A DNA stretch of 64,000 bases. It comes from Frigidibacter sp. ROC022 (GTDB lineage Bacteria > Pseudomonadota > Alphaproteobacteria > Rhodobacterales > Rhodobacteraceae). Both the position numbers and the translations under genes were made by a program. The notes under the pieces are model-generated. The model made no database searches. It had not been told where the DNA came from and worked only from the letters and a program-made list of their open reading frames with translations. Location of the stretch: NCBI RefSeq assembly GCF_024723735.1, contig NZ_JANQDU010000005.1:1-64000 (forward strand). The letters are read 5' to 3'. This document shows, one piece after another, positions 56,043 to 64,000 of the stretch. Positions within the stretch are counted from its first letter, which is position 1; the number at the start of each line of letters is the position of its first letter.

Positions 56043-57926
56043 ATGTCCGCGGCTCGCGCCTATGTGAGCGGCGAGCGAGGGCGGATATTGCGACGAACAA
56101 CGGTAAGCGAGGCGCGGCTGGACGGGCGCTACAAGGGCAGCGGCTGGCGCACGGTCAAGCGTGTGGCACCCTATCTCTGGCCCGAGGGTCAGGCCTGGGT
56201 CAAATACCGGGTGGTGCTGGCCATCGCGGCGCTGATCCTGGCGCGGGTTGTCTCGGTCATCACGCCTTTCTTCTACAAGGCTGCGGTGGATGCGCTGTCG
56301 GGCGACGGGCAGGCGGACATCGCCTGGACGCTGGGCGCCGGGGCGGTCGGGCTGACGGTCGCCTATGGTATGGCGCGGCTGATGTCGGTCGGGTTCCAGC
56401 AGCTGCGCGACGTGATCTTCGCCGCCGTCGGCCAGCGGGCCCTGCGGCAATTGGCGCTGGAGACCTTCCGGCACATCCATGCGCTCAGCCTGCGCTATCA
56501 CATCACCCGCAAGACCGGCGGCCTGTCGCGGATCATCGAGCGCGGCGTCAAGGGGGTCGAATTCCTGCTGCGCTTCATGCTGTTCTCGATCGGTCCGCTG
56601 ATCCTGGAACTGCTGATGATCGCCGGGGTGCTCTGGTATCTCTTCGACGCCTGGTATCTGGTCGTCGTCTTCGTCACCATCGCCTTCTACACCTGGTTCA
56701 CCTTCGCGGTCACCGAGATGCGGGTGAAGCAGCGCAAGGTGATGAACGATCAGGATACCGACGCCAACCAGAAGGCGATCGACAGTCTGCTGAACTTCGA
56801 GACCGTCAAGTATTTCGGCGCCGAGGCGCGCGAGGCCGAGCGCTATGACGGTGCGATGGAGAAATATGTCGCGGCGGCTCTGAAGACGACCTATTCGCTG
56901 AGCTTCCTCAACTTCGGCCAGGCGGTGCTGATCACCTGCGGGCTGGTGGGGGTGATGGTCATGGCGGCGATCGGGGTCGGCAAGGGCGTGATGACGGTCG
57001 GGGACTTCGTCATGGTCAATGCCTACATGATCCAGATCACCATGCCGCTGAACTTCCTCGGCACCGTCTATCGGGAAATCCGCCAGGCGCTGATCGACAT
57101 GGCCGACATGTTCGACCTGCTGGGCCAGCCCCCGGAAGTGGTGGATGCGCCCGGAGCCCCGCCGCTGAAGATCACCGGCGGGGCGTTGCGCTTTGACGAT
57201 GTGCATTTCGCCTATGACCCGGACCGGGAAATCCTGAAGGGCGTGACGCTGGAAGTGCCGGCCGGTCAGACCGTGGCCATCGTCGGGTCCTCGGGTTCGG
57301 GGAAATCGACCATCGGGCGGTTGCTGTTCCGGTTCTACGATGTCACCGGCGGCAGCATCACGATCGACGGCCAGGACCTGCGCGACGTGACCCAGGTCAG
57401 CCTGCACAGGTCGATCGGCGTGGTGCCGCAGGACACGGTGCTGTTCAACGACAGCGTCGGCTACAACATCGCCTACGGCCGCCCCGAGGCCAGCCAGGCC
57501 GAGATCGAGGAAGCGGCACGGGCGGCGAATATCCACGATTTCATCTCCGGCCTGCCGCAGGGCTACGAGACCAAGGTGGGCGAACGGGGGCTGAAGCTTT
57601 CGGGTGGCGAGAAACAGCGGGTGGGCATCGCCCGGACCTTGCTGAAGGACCCGCCGATCCTGCTGCTGGACGAGGCGACATCGGCGCTGGATACCGAGAC
57701 CGAGCAGAGCATCCAGGGCGAGTTGAAGGCGATGGGCCGCGGCCGCACGGTGATCGTCATCGCGCACCGGCTTTCGACCATTGCCGACGCCGACCGGATC
57801 GTGGTGCTGGAAGATGGCCGGATCGTCGAGCAGGGCAGCCACGAGGCGCTGCTGGCCAAGGGCGGGCGCTATGCGGTGCTCTGGCAGCGGCAGGCGGCGG
57901 AAGAGGACGAGATCGCCGCGGAGTAG
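56043..57926 (+). CDS. Atm1-type ABC exporter (fused permease-ATPase)
   Basis: A 627-residue half transporter. Six membrane helices (residues about 50-330) are followed by the ATPase with GSSGSGKST Walker A, LSGGEKQRVGIART signature and LLLDEATSALD Walker B. The cytoplasmic loop carries NFETVKYFGAE, the hallmark of Atm1/HMT1 exporters of glutathione-sulfur or metal-glutathione compounds. It works as a homodimer in the inner membrane. The ATG 56043 adds a leader; a TTG at 56088 behind GAGGG is an alternative. Follows the LysM gene after 36 bases. Confidence 0.9.
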   Translation: MSAARAYVSGERGRILRRTTVSEARLDGRYKGSGWRTVKRVAPYLWPEGQAWVKYRVVLAIAALILARVVSVITPFFYKAAVDALSGDGQADIAWTLGAGAVGLTVAYGMARLMSVGFQQLRDVIFAAVGQRALRQLALETFRHIHALSLRYHITRKTGGLSRIIERGVKGVEFLLRFMLFSIGPLILELLMIAGVLWYLFDAWYLVVVFVTIAFYTWFTFAVTEMRVKQRKVMNDQDTDANQKAIDSLLNFETVKYFGAEAREAERYDGAMEKYVAAALKTTYSLSFLNFGQAVLITCGLVGVMVMAAIGVGKGVMTVGDFVMVNAYMIQITMPLNFLGTVYREIRQALIDMADMFDLLGQPPEVVDAPGAPPLKITGGALRFDDVHFAYDPDREILKGVTLEVPAGQTVAIVGSSGSGKSTIGRLLFRFYDVTGGSITIDGQDLRDVTQVSLHRSIGVVPQDTVLFNDSVGYNIAYGRPEASQAEIEEAARAANIHDFISGLPQGYETKVGERGLKLSGGEKQRVGIARTLLKDPPILLLDEATSALDTETEQSIQGELKAMGRGRTVIVIAHRLSTIADADRIVVLEDGRIVEQGSHEALLAKGGRYAVLWQRQAAEEDEIAAE

Positions 57927-57951
57927 GGTCGGGGCATGGCAGCGCCGGGCC

Positions 57952-60900
57952 CTATTCGGCGGCCTTCATCGGCGGGCCGCCGCTTTCGTCATCGCCGGGG
58001 TCGCCGTCGCCCGGGTCGCCGTCGCCGGGGTCCTCCTCGCCTTGCTGCGGGCCATCCCCGGACTGATCCGGGCTCGGCGGCTGCTCTTCGGTTTCGTCCC
58101 CGGCCTCCGCTTCCGCCAACCGCCGGGCGCGCTCCATCAGGGCCGTGGTCGGGGCGTCCAGCGGCGGCAGGTCGTCATGCTCTTCGCCGTCTTCCGCGCT
58201 GCCCCATGCCGCGTCCTGCTGCGGCGGCGGCCAGGCGGTGTCCCAGAGGATTTCCGGCGATGTCACCTCGCGGGCGGCCCGGCGCTGTGCCAGGTCGCGG
58301 GCCGGGCGTGATTGGCGTCCCAGCATCAGCGCCGCGCCGACCGCCCCCAGCCGATAGGCTCCGGCGCCGATCCAGACCGGCAGGCTCAGCATCGCCGGGG
58401 TCAGCACCAGGGTCAGCACCGTGGCAATGCCGAGACCGAAGACCACCGCCGTGGCCAGCTGGGTCCACCACTGCGCTGCCGGCGAGTTGATCGAATAGCC
58501 GCCGTTGATGAAATCCAGCGACAGCGACAGCATCATCGGCGCCAGCCCCGCCATCGTGGTGATCGTGGTCAGCAGCACCGGACGGATGCGCATCTCGGCG
58601 GTGCGGATGATCGCCTCGATCCGGGGCATGTAGCGGGCCAGGTCCTGATAGGTGTCGATCAGCACGATGTTGTTGTTCACCACGATCCCCGCCAGCGCGA
58701 CGATCCCGGTGCCGGTCATGATGATGCCGAAGGGCTGATCCATCACCAGCATCCCGATCAGCACCCCGGTGGTCGAGAGCACCACCGCCAGAAGCACCAG
58801 AACCGCGTTGTAGATCGAGTTGAACTGGGCCAGCAGGATCACGAACATCAGCCCCAGGGCGCCGAGGAAGGCCTGCATCAGGAAGGTCTGGCTGTCGGCC
58901 TCTTCCTGCTGGTCGCCGGTCCATTGCCACGAGACTCCATCGGGCAGCGGATCGGTTTCCAGCCAACGGGTCAGCCCGGCGATGCGCTCGGCCGGGGTGA
59001 TCGCGGTGCCGTCCTCGGTGGTCTGGCCCGGCGCCACGCCGGCCTTGACGTCATAGAAGCGCTGCTGGTCGAAGCGGTCGATCTGGCCGACCTTGCGGAC
59101 CGCCTTTCTGGTGATGAAGTTGGACAGCGGCACCAGCCCCGAACTGGTGCGGACCTTGAGCGTGTCGAGCGTGCTCAGCACCCGGTCGGATTCAGGCAGC
59201 CGGACCCGGATCTCGATCTCCTCGTCGGAACTGTCGACCCGCATGGTGTCGAGCAGGATGCCCCGTGTCACCAGCTGCACCATGCCGCCGACCGAGGCGA
59301 CATCGGCGCCGAAGCGGCCGGCCTTCTCGACATCCACGGCAATCTGCCAGTCGATGCCGGGCAGCGGCAGGGTATCCTCGATCCCGGTCAGGGCCGGGGT
59401 CGCCTCGAACTTCTCGCGGACCCTGATGGCGGCCTCGGTCAGGGCGTCCCAGTCCTCTCCGGTCAGCCGCAGATGCACCGGTTTCGACGAGGCCGGCCCC
59501 ATGGCGAGATTCAGCACCTCGGTCTTGATGCCGGGGATTTCGTCCATTCGCGCCTGCAGACGTTCCAGCACCAGATCGCCGTCAAGTTCGGGAATGTCGC
59601 GGCGGTCCTCCCAGGGCACCGTCTCGATCTGGATCTGACCGATGGAATCGCGCGGTCCCTGTGCAAAGGCGGCATTGCCCAGACCACCCGCTCCGGCAAA
59701 GGCGAAGGCGGTATGCACCCCGGGTTCGGTCAGGGCCACCTGTTCGACCTGGGCCACCAGCCGGTCCTTCTCTTCCAGCGACAGGTTGCCCCGGGCCCGG
59801 ACATAGATGATCGCCTGCTCGGGCTCGGTCGCGGCGAAGAACTCGACGCCCTTGTTGTTGGCGCCATAGACCTGGAAGGTGATGACCACGAAGGTCAGCA
59901 CGGCGCCGATGGCCACGAAGGGCATGACCGGGTTGCCGGTGATCAGGGCGATGAAATGGCCGAAGGGGCTGCGGCGATACCCGGCGCGAATCCGGGTCGG
60001 CTTCCGGGTGATCGTCACCGCGCCCATGGTGATCGAGGTCAGCGCCGCCCCGGCCAGGAACATCGCCCCGCCGGCCAGGCTGCCCAGATTGCCCTGCAGC
60101 CCGATCCGGGCCGGGTTCAGCACCACCATGGCCCCGGCGAAGGCCAGCCAGAGTGAAGGTGGCACCAGCAGGGCCCGCAGCGGCCAGACCGGCAGAACCC
60201 GGCGCAGCCGGGCCGAGGTGCGGTCGAAGATGCGCGAGATCCGGCCCGCGACCCCACCCATCACCGGCAGATAGATCAGCGCCACGATCAGGCTGGCGCA
60301 GAGCACGAAGATCAGCGTCACCGGCAACATGCCCATGAACTCGCCCGCCACGCCGGGCCAGAACAGCATCGGCAGGAAGGCGCAGAGCGTCGTCGCCGTG
60401 GACGAGACCACCGGCCAGAACATCCGCTTGGCGGCGTCGGTGAAGGCATGCATCGGCCCGACACCCTGCGAGATGCGCCGGTCGGCGAATTCGACCACCA
60501 CGATGGCGCCATCGACCAGCATCCCGACCGCCAGGATCAGGCCGAACATCACGATGTTCGAGATCGTCACCCCCATGATGGCCAGGAAGGCGAATGTCAG
60601 CAGGAAGGAGGTCGGGATCGCGAAGCCGACCAGCAGCGCCGAGCGGCTGCCCAGGGCGGCCAGCACCACGATCATCACCAGCGCGATCGCGGTCAGGACC
60701 GAACCTTCCAGCTGGCCGACCATGGAGGCGACCTGACGGCTCTGGTCGTTCGACAGCCCGACCTGCACCGCCTTGCGCAGTTCCGGGTCCCAGCTGGCGC
60801 GTTCCGCCTCGACTTCGGACCGGATCAGCGCCGCGGTGTCGATGATGTTGAAGCCCTTGCGCTTGACCACCTGCAGGGCGACCGTGTCGCGGCCGTTGAA

Positions 60901-61716
60901 CCGGGCGGTGCCGGTCCGATCCTCGAAGGTCAGCCGGATCGTCGCCAGATCGCCCAGGGTCACGGTCCGGTCGCCGTTCTTCTTCACCGGCAGGTCATAG
61001 ACATCCTGAGGGGCCTGGAAACTGGCGGGAATCTTGACCGAGAAACTGCCGCCCGGGGTCTCGACCTCGCCCGCGGCGATGAGCTGGTTGTTGTTCTGCA
61101 CCGCGGCCAGAAGTTCGCCGGCGGTGACGTTGTAGGTCTCCAGCCGCAGCGGGTCGATCACCACTTCCAGCATCTCGTCGCGTTGCCCGGCCAGCCCGGC
61201 CTCGAGCACCGGGTCCAGCGATTCGAGCCGGGTCTGCATCGCCTTGGCCAGGCGCAGCAGGGTGCGTTCGGGCACATCTCCGGACAGGTTGACGATCAGG
61301 ATCGGAAATTCCGAGAAGTTCAGCTCGTTGATCGTGTACTTGTCGGCGCCGGCGGGAAAGGAAGCCTCGACCGTGTTCATCCGGTCGCGCAGGTCGGCGA
61401 TGGTCTTGGTCTTGTCCCAGCCGAATTCGAACTCTAGCGCGATGCCGCCGTAGTTCTCGGCCGCGGTGCCGGTCATCTTCTTTAGCCCGTCCAGATCGGC
61501 CAGCTTGGTTTCCATCGGCCGGACCAGCAGCTTTTCCGAATCCTGCGCCGAGATGCCGGGGAAGGGGACCGAGACGAAGAGCGCCGGGATCTCGATATCC
61601 GGTTCGCCCTCCTTGGGCAGGCCGACATAGGCGATGGCGCCGGCCAGGATCGACATCACGATGAAGGCCAGAACCATGCGGGCCCGGCTGGCAGCCCAGT
61701 CGATCAGCCCGGACAT
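57952..61716 (-). CDS. RND efflux pump permease with extended loop and acidic tail
   Basis: A 1254-residue inner-membrane RND transporter. Helix 4 has GLILAVGMLVDGAIVVVEFADRR with one of the usual two Asp residues; the second position is Gly. Compared with AcrB-type pumps (about 1030-1050), there is an extra segment with two additional hydrophobic helices between helices 6 and 7 (near residues 505-600), and a C-terminal acidic, Pro/Gly-rich tail of about 110 residues ending in GDGDPGDGDPGDDESGG. It works with the adaptor gene just upstream; no outer-membrane channel gene is near. Substrate unknown. Confidence 0.9.
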   Translation of the reverse strand: MSGLIDWAASRARMVLAFIVMSILAGAIAYVGLPKEGEPDIEIPALFVSVPFPGISAQDSEKLLVRPMETKLADLDGLKKMTGTAAENYGGIALEFEFGWDKTKTIADLRDRMNTVEASFPAGADKYTINELNFSEFPILIVNLSGDVPERTLLRLAKAMQTRLESLDPVLEAGLAGQRDEMLEVVIDPLRLETYNVTAGELLAAVQNNNQLIAAGEVETPGGSFSVKIPASFQAPQDVYDLPVKKNGDRTVTLGDLATIRLTFEDRTGTARFNGRDTVALQVVKRKGFNIIDTAALIRSEVEAERASWDPELRKAVQVGLSNDQSRQVASMVGQLEGSVLTAIALVMIVVLAALGSRSALLVGFAIPTSFLLTFAFLAIMGVTISNIVMFGLILAVGMLVDGAIVVVEFADRRISQGVGPMHAFTDAAKRMFWPVVSSTATTLCAFLPMLFWPGVAGEFMGMLPVTLIFVLCASLIVALIYLPVMGGVAGRISRIFDRTSARLRRVLPVWPLRALLVPPSLWLAFAGAMVVLNPARIGLQGNLGSLAGGAMFLAGAALTSITMGAVTITRKPTRIRAGYRRSPFGHFIALITGNPVMPFVAIGAVLTFVVITFQVYGANNKGVEFFAATEPEQAIIYVRARGNLSLEEKDRLVAQVEQVALTEPGVHTAFAFAGAGGLGNAAFAQGPRDSIGQIQIETVPWEDRRDIPELDGDLVLERLQARMDEIPGIKTEVLNLAMGPASSKPVHLRLTGEDWDALTEAAIRVREKFEATPALTGIEDTLPLPGIDWQIAVDVEKAGRFGADVASVGGMVQLVTRGILLDTMRVDSSDEEIEIRVRLPESDRVLSTLDTLKVRTSSGLVPLSNFITRKAVRKVGQIDRFDQQRFYDVKAGVAPGQTTEDGTAITPAERIAGLTRWLETDPLPDGVSWQWTGDQQEEADSQTFLMQAFLGALGLMFVILLAQFNSIYNAVLVLLAVVLSTTGVLIGMLVMDQPFGIIMTGTGIVALAGIVVNNNIVLIDTYQDLARYMPRIEAIIRTAEMRIRPVLLTTITTMAGLAPMMLSLSLDFINGGYSINSPAAQWWTQLATAVVFGLGIATVLTLVLTPAMLSLPVWIGAGAYRLGAVGAALMLGRQSRPARDLAQRRAAREVTSPEILWDTAWPPPQQDAAWGSAEDGEEHDDLPPLDAPTTALMERARRLAEAEAGDETEEQPPSPDQSGDGPQQGEEDPGDGDPGDGDPGDDESGGPPMKAAE

Positions 61717-61718
61717 GC

Positions 61719-63089
61719 TCAGAGCCCCTCGGTCCGGGTCGCCTCGACGGCAACGCCGTCGGTGACATAGTCCTGACCGACGACGATCACCTCGGCCTCG
61801 TCCGGCAGGCCGGTGATCAGCATCCCGTCCTGGCTGTCGCGCACGACGGAAACCGGGTGGAACCGTGCCAGGCCATCGGCCACCAGCCGCACCCCGAGCC
61901 TGCCGTCATCGTCGAGCGTCAGCGCCGAGGCGGGCAGCAGATGCGCCCGGGCCGGATCGCTCTCGATCAGGATTTCGACGGTCTGACCGTCGCGAATCGA
62001 GAGGTCCGGATTGTCCACCGTGACCTCGACACGGAAGGTCCGGGTCGCTTCGTCGGCGGCACGCGACAGGAAGCTGACCTGGCCTGCGACCTCGCGCCCG
62101 TCCGCCAGCCGTGCCCCGGCGCGGGCGCCTTCGCGGACCTTGGCGATCTCGGTCTCCGAAATGAAGCCGACCAGCAGGATCCGGTCGAGCTGCACCACGG
62201 TGGCGCAGAGCCCGCCGGGTTGAAGAAGGCTGCCGCGCTCGGCGCTGTCGGTTTCCAGCAGGCCCGAGAAGGGCGCCCGGATTTCCAGCTTCTCGATCTC
62301 GCGCCGGGCGGCGCCGACCCCGGCCTCGGCCGCAAGTATCCCGGCCTCGGTCGCCTGCACCGCCGCACGGGCCTGTTCGATCGCCGCTTCGGCGCTGCGC
62401 ACCCCGGCGCTGACCGAGGTGACATTGGCCTTGGCGGCGCTGGCCCCGGCGCGGGCGGATTGCAGCGCCGACTGGGCCGAGTTCAGCTGGTTGTCCGAGG
62501 CGAATCCCTGGTCCTTCAGGCTTTCGGCCTGCCGATAGGCCAGTTCCGCCTCGGCCAGCCTGGCCTCTGCCTCGGCCAATCGGGCTTCGGCCTCGGGGAT
62601 TCGGGCCTGGGCTTCGGACAAGGCGGCTTCGGCGGCGGCGATCCGGGCCTGGGTCTCGGGACGATGGGCGCGGGCCTCGGCCAGCCTGGCCTCGGCCTCG
62701 GCCAGGGCCTGCTCGCGGGTGCCGGGGTCGAGACGGCAGAGAAGATCGCCTTCCGAGACGCGCGCGCCGCGCGGTGTCGGTTCCGAGATCACCAGCCCAG
62801 AGGTCTCGGCGCGCACCTCGACCTGCCGCGCCGCTTCGGTCCGCCCCCGGACCAGCACCGCATTGGGCACTTCCTGCGCCCGCGACAGCAGCGAGACGAC
62901 CTTGACCGGGCGCTGCGCGGCGGCTTCCTGCTCGGCAGGCGGGGCGAGTTCGGGCTCGGGTTCCGGGTCGGCGGCGGCTTCGGCCGCCGGGTCGCGGCCG
63001 GCCAGTTGCAGCAGCCAGTCGCGTTCCATCACCAGCGCATAAAGCGCCGCGCCGACCAGGGCTGCCGTCAGGATCGGGAAAAGTCGCAT
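61719..63089 (-). CDS. RND efflux periplasmic adaptor (MFP) subunit
   Basis: A 456-residue membrane-fusion protein with an N-terminal anchor (MRLFPILTAALVGAALYALV), a Pro/Glu-rich linker, lipoyl half motifs around RVSEGDLLCRLDP, a very long alpha-hairpin built from EARLAEA-type heptads, and the beta-barrel end (IRAPFSGLLETDSAERGSLL). It links the pump to an outer-membrane channel. The stop lies two bases before the start of the pump gene, so both are co-translated. The ATG 63089 is chosen at the anchor helix. Confidence 0.9.
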   Translation of the reverse strand: MRLFPILTAALVGAALYALVMERDWLLQLAGRDPAAEAAADPEPEPELAPPAEQEAAAQRPVKVVSLLSRAQEVPNAVLVRGRTEAARQVEVRAETSGLVISEPTPRGARVSEGDLLCRLDPGTREQALAEAEARLAEARAHRPETQARIAAAEAALSEAQARIPEAEARLAEAEARLAEAELAYRQAESLKDQGFASDNQLNSAQSALQSARAGASAAKANVTSVSAGVRSAEAAIEQARAAVQATEAGILAAEAGVGAARREIEKLEIRAPFSGLLETDSAERGSLLQPGGLCATVVQLDRILLVGFISETEIAKVREGARAGARLADGREVAGQVSFLSRAADEATRTFRVEVTVDNPDLSIRDGQTVEILIESDPARAHLLPASALTLDDDGRLGVRLVADGLARFHPVSVVRDSQDGMLITGLPDEAEVIVVGQDYVTDGVAVEATRTEGL

Positions 63090-63333
63090 CTCTCGCCGCT
63101 CGCTCCGCCCGATCTGCTGCCGACCGAAGCAGATTGCCATGCCCGATCGCAGACTGCCCACTGCAAGGGCCGAATTGGCCCCAAATCCCCGAAAATCTAT
63201 AGGTTCCGCGCCACAGGTGCAAGTTCAGCGCCCGCAGCGCCCCGACGAACCGCCGCCGCACTTGTCCGCCGGACGGGCTTCGGAGTATGAGAGGGCAGCG
63301 TTGTCAGCTAACGACCAAAAAAGGGGCAGGGGT

Positions 63334-63966
63334 GTGAGCAGCAATCCCGACAGTTTCATCGACGAGGTGACCGAAGAGGTCCGCCGTGACCGGCTGTTCG
63401 CCTTGTTCCGCAGATATGGCTGGATCGGTGTCCTGGCCATCGTGCTGATCGTCGGCTGGTCGGCCTGGCTGGAATGGGACGCGTCGCGGCAGCGGGCCCG
63501 CGCCCAGGCCTTTGGCGACGCGGTGATCGCGGCGCTGGAAAAGGCCGATCCGGCAGATCGCGCGGCGGCGCTGGAAGGCATCACCGCCAAGGACAAGAAC
63601 CAGGCGACGCTGCTGACGCTGCTGGGCGCCGCCACCAAGGCCGATGCGCCGAAGCTGGCCGAGTTGGCGGCCGACCCGGAGATTCCGGCGGTCTACCGCG
63701 ATCTGGCGGCGTTCCGGCGTCTGCTGCTGTTGAACGATCTCGACGAGGCGGAGCGCATCGCCGGATTCGAGGCTCTGGCGACGCCGGGGGCGCCGTACCG
63801 GGTGCTGGCCGAGGAACAGATCGCGCTGATCGACATCACCGCCGGGCGGACCGACAAGGCGCTGGAGCGGCTCGAGGCATTGTCGGAGGACAGCGAGGCC
63901 TCGGGGGCCTTGCAGCGACGCGCCAAGCAGTTGATGGTGGCGATCGGCGGGACGCCGGGCAACTAG
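63334..63966 (+). CDS. YfgM-like tetratricopeptide membrane protein
   Basis: A 210-residue protein with one N-terminal membrane helix (about 28-48, GWIGVLAIVLIVGWSAWL) and a periplasmic helical part typical of the YfgM/TPR_21 family (ANQ-type helices, YRVLAEEQIALIDITAGRTDKALERL). YfgM works with the SecYEG/PpiD complex in E. coli; in alphaproteobacteria it often precedes bamB and der. The start is GTG 63334 behind AGGGG; a TTG at 63301 is a weaker option. Divergent from the adaptor gene across 244 bases with no other gene. Confidence 0.82.
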   Translation: MSSNPDSFIDEVTEEVRRDRLFALFRRYGWIGVLAIVLIVGWSAWLEWDASRQRARAQAFGDAVIAALEKADPADRAAALEGITAKDKNQATLLTLLGAATKADAPKLAELAADPEIPAVYRDLAAFRRLLLLNDLDEAERIAGFEALATPGAPYRVLAEEQIALIDITAGRTDKALERLEALSEDSEASGALQRRAKQLMVAIGGTPGN

Positions 63967-64000
63967 CCCGGCCGGATGAGGCGGGCAGGGAAGGGGAGAC

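Overview
This 64 kb window is GC-rich, densely packed chromosomal DNA from an alphaproteobacterium, most likely Rhodobacterales (Rhodobacteraceae/Roseobacter group). This is inferred from a form II aerobic CO dehydrogenase-type cluster, a two-gene pntAB transhydrogenase, a VPLPA-CTERM protein, a zwf-pgl-pgi Entner-Doudoroff operon, a cysG-DUF2849-cysI-cysH operon beside an Lrp-type regulator, and an Rhodobacter-like ferredoxin-NADP reductase. No rRNA, tRNA, CRISPR array, integrase or transposase was seen.

Layout. 0.2-9.3 kb: a CO dehydrogenase-like molybdenum hydroxylase locus: MoxR-type AAA+ ATPase, DUF4260 membrane protein, CoxE-type VWA protein, DUF1203 protein, CoxF/XdhC protein, molybdopterin-binding protein, then small (2Fe-2S), large (Mo) and medium (FAD) subunits. 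The large subunit carries the form II motif AYRGAGR. 9.4-11.7 kb (minus): SDR, DUF1304 protein and kynureninase. 11.9-15.0 kb: pntA-pntB with a clear terminator. 15.2-17.2 kb: an HExxH protein resembling DUF922, and a DUF3422 protein. 17.2-23.3 kb (minus): a five-gene Opp/Dpp-type peptide ABC importer. 23.5-27.6 kb: argE, a stand-alone fliG-like gene with a 54-codon ORF behind it, a small secreted Cys-containing protein and purB.

27.6-29.9 kb is the one clearly atypical stretch: AT-richer DNA with two orphan genes (a two-TM protein and a zinc-ribbon protein), bordered and punctuated by a family of GGTGCGTG-N4-CACGCACC palindromes, some in paired BIME-like units and a 107-bp tandem duplication. 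29.9-38 kb: typA, a small secreted protein, a YitT-type protein, acnA, a DUF1223 protein and a lipid A-type acyltransferase. 38-39.2 kb: a cobalt-type nitrile hydratase whose beta subunit is split into two overlapping genes. 39.3-43.1 kb (minus): zwf-pgl-pgi behind a perfect 12-bp palindrome. 43.4-47 kb: a VPLPA-CTERM protein, infC (apparent ATA start), an Ala/Glu/Lys repeat protein and fpr. 47-52.3 kb: the sulfate-assimilation operon, in which APS reductase is fused to DUF934, with a divergent Lrp/AsnC regulator. 52.4-64 kb: sodB, a LOG-family protein, a long LysM protein, an Atm1-type ABC exporter, an RND pump with its adaptor, and a YfgM-like protein.

Most of the window is core metabolism: redox balance (pntAB, zwf, fpr, sodB), TCA (acnA), sulfur assimilation and purine synthesis. 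Accessory parts are the CODH-like cluster, nitrile hydratase, peptide importer and the repeat-bounded island. All functions are read from motifs and gene context; no database search was run.
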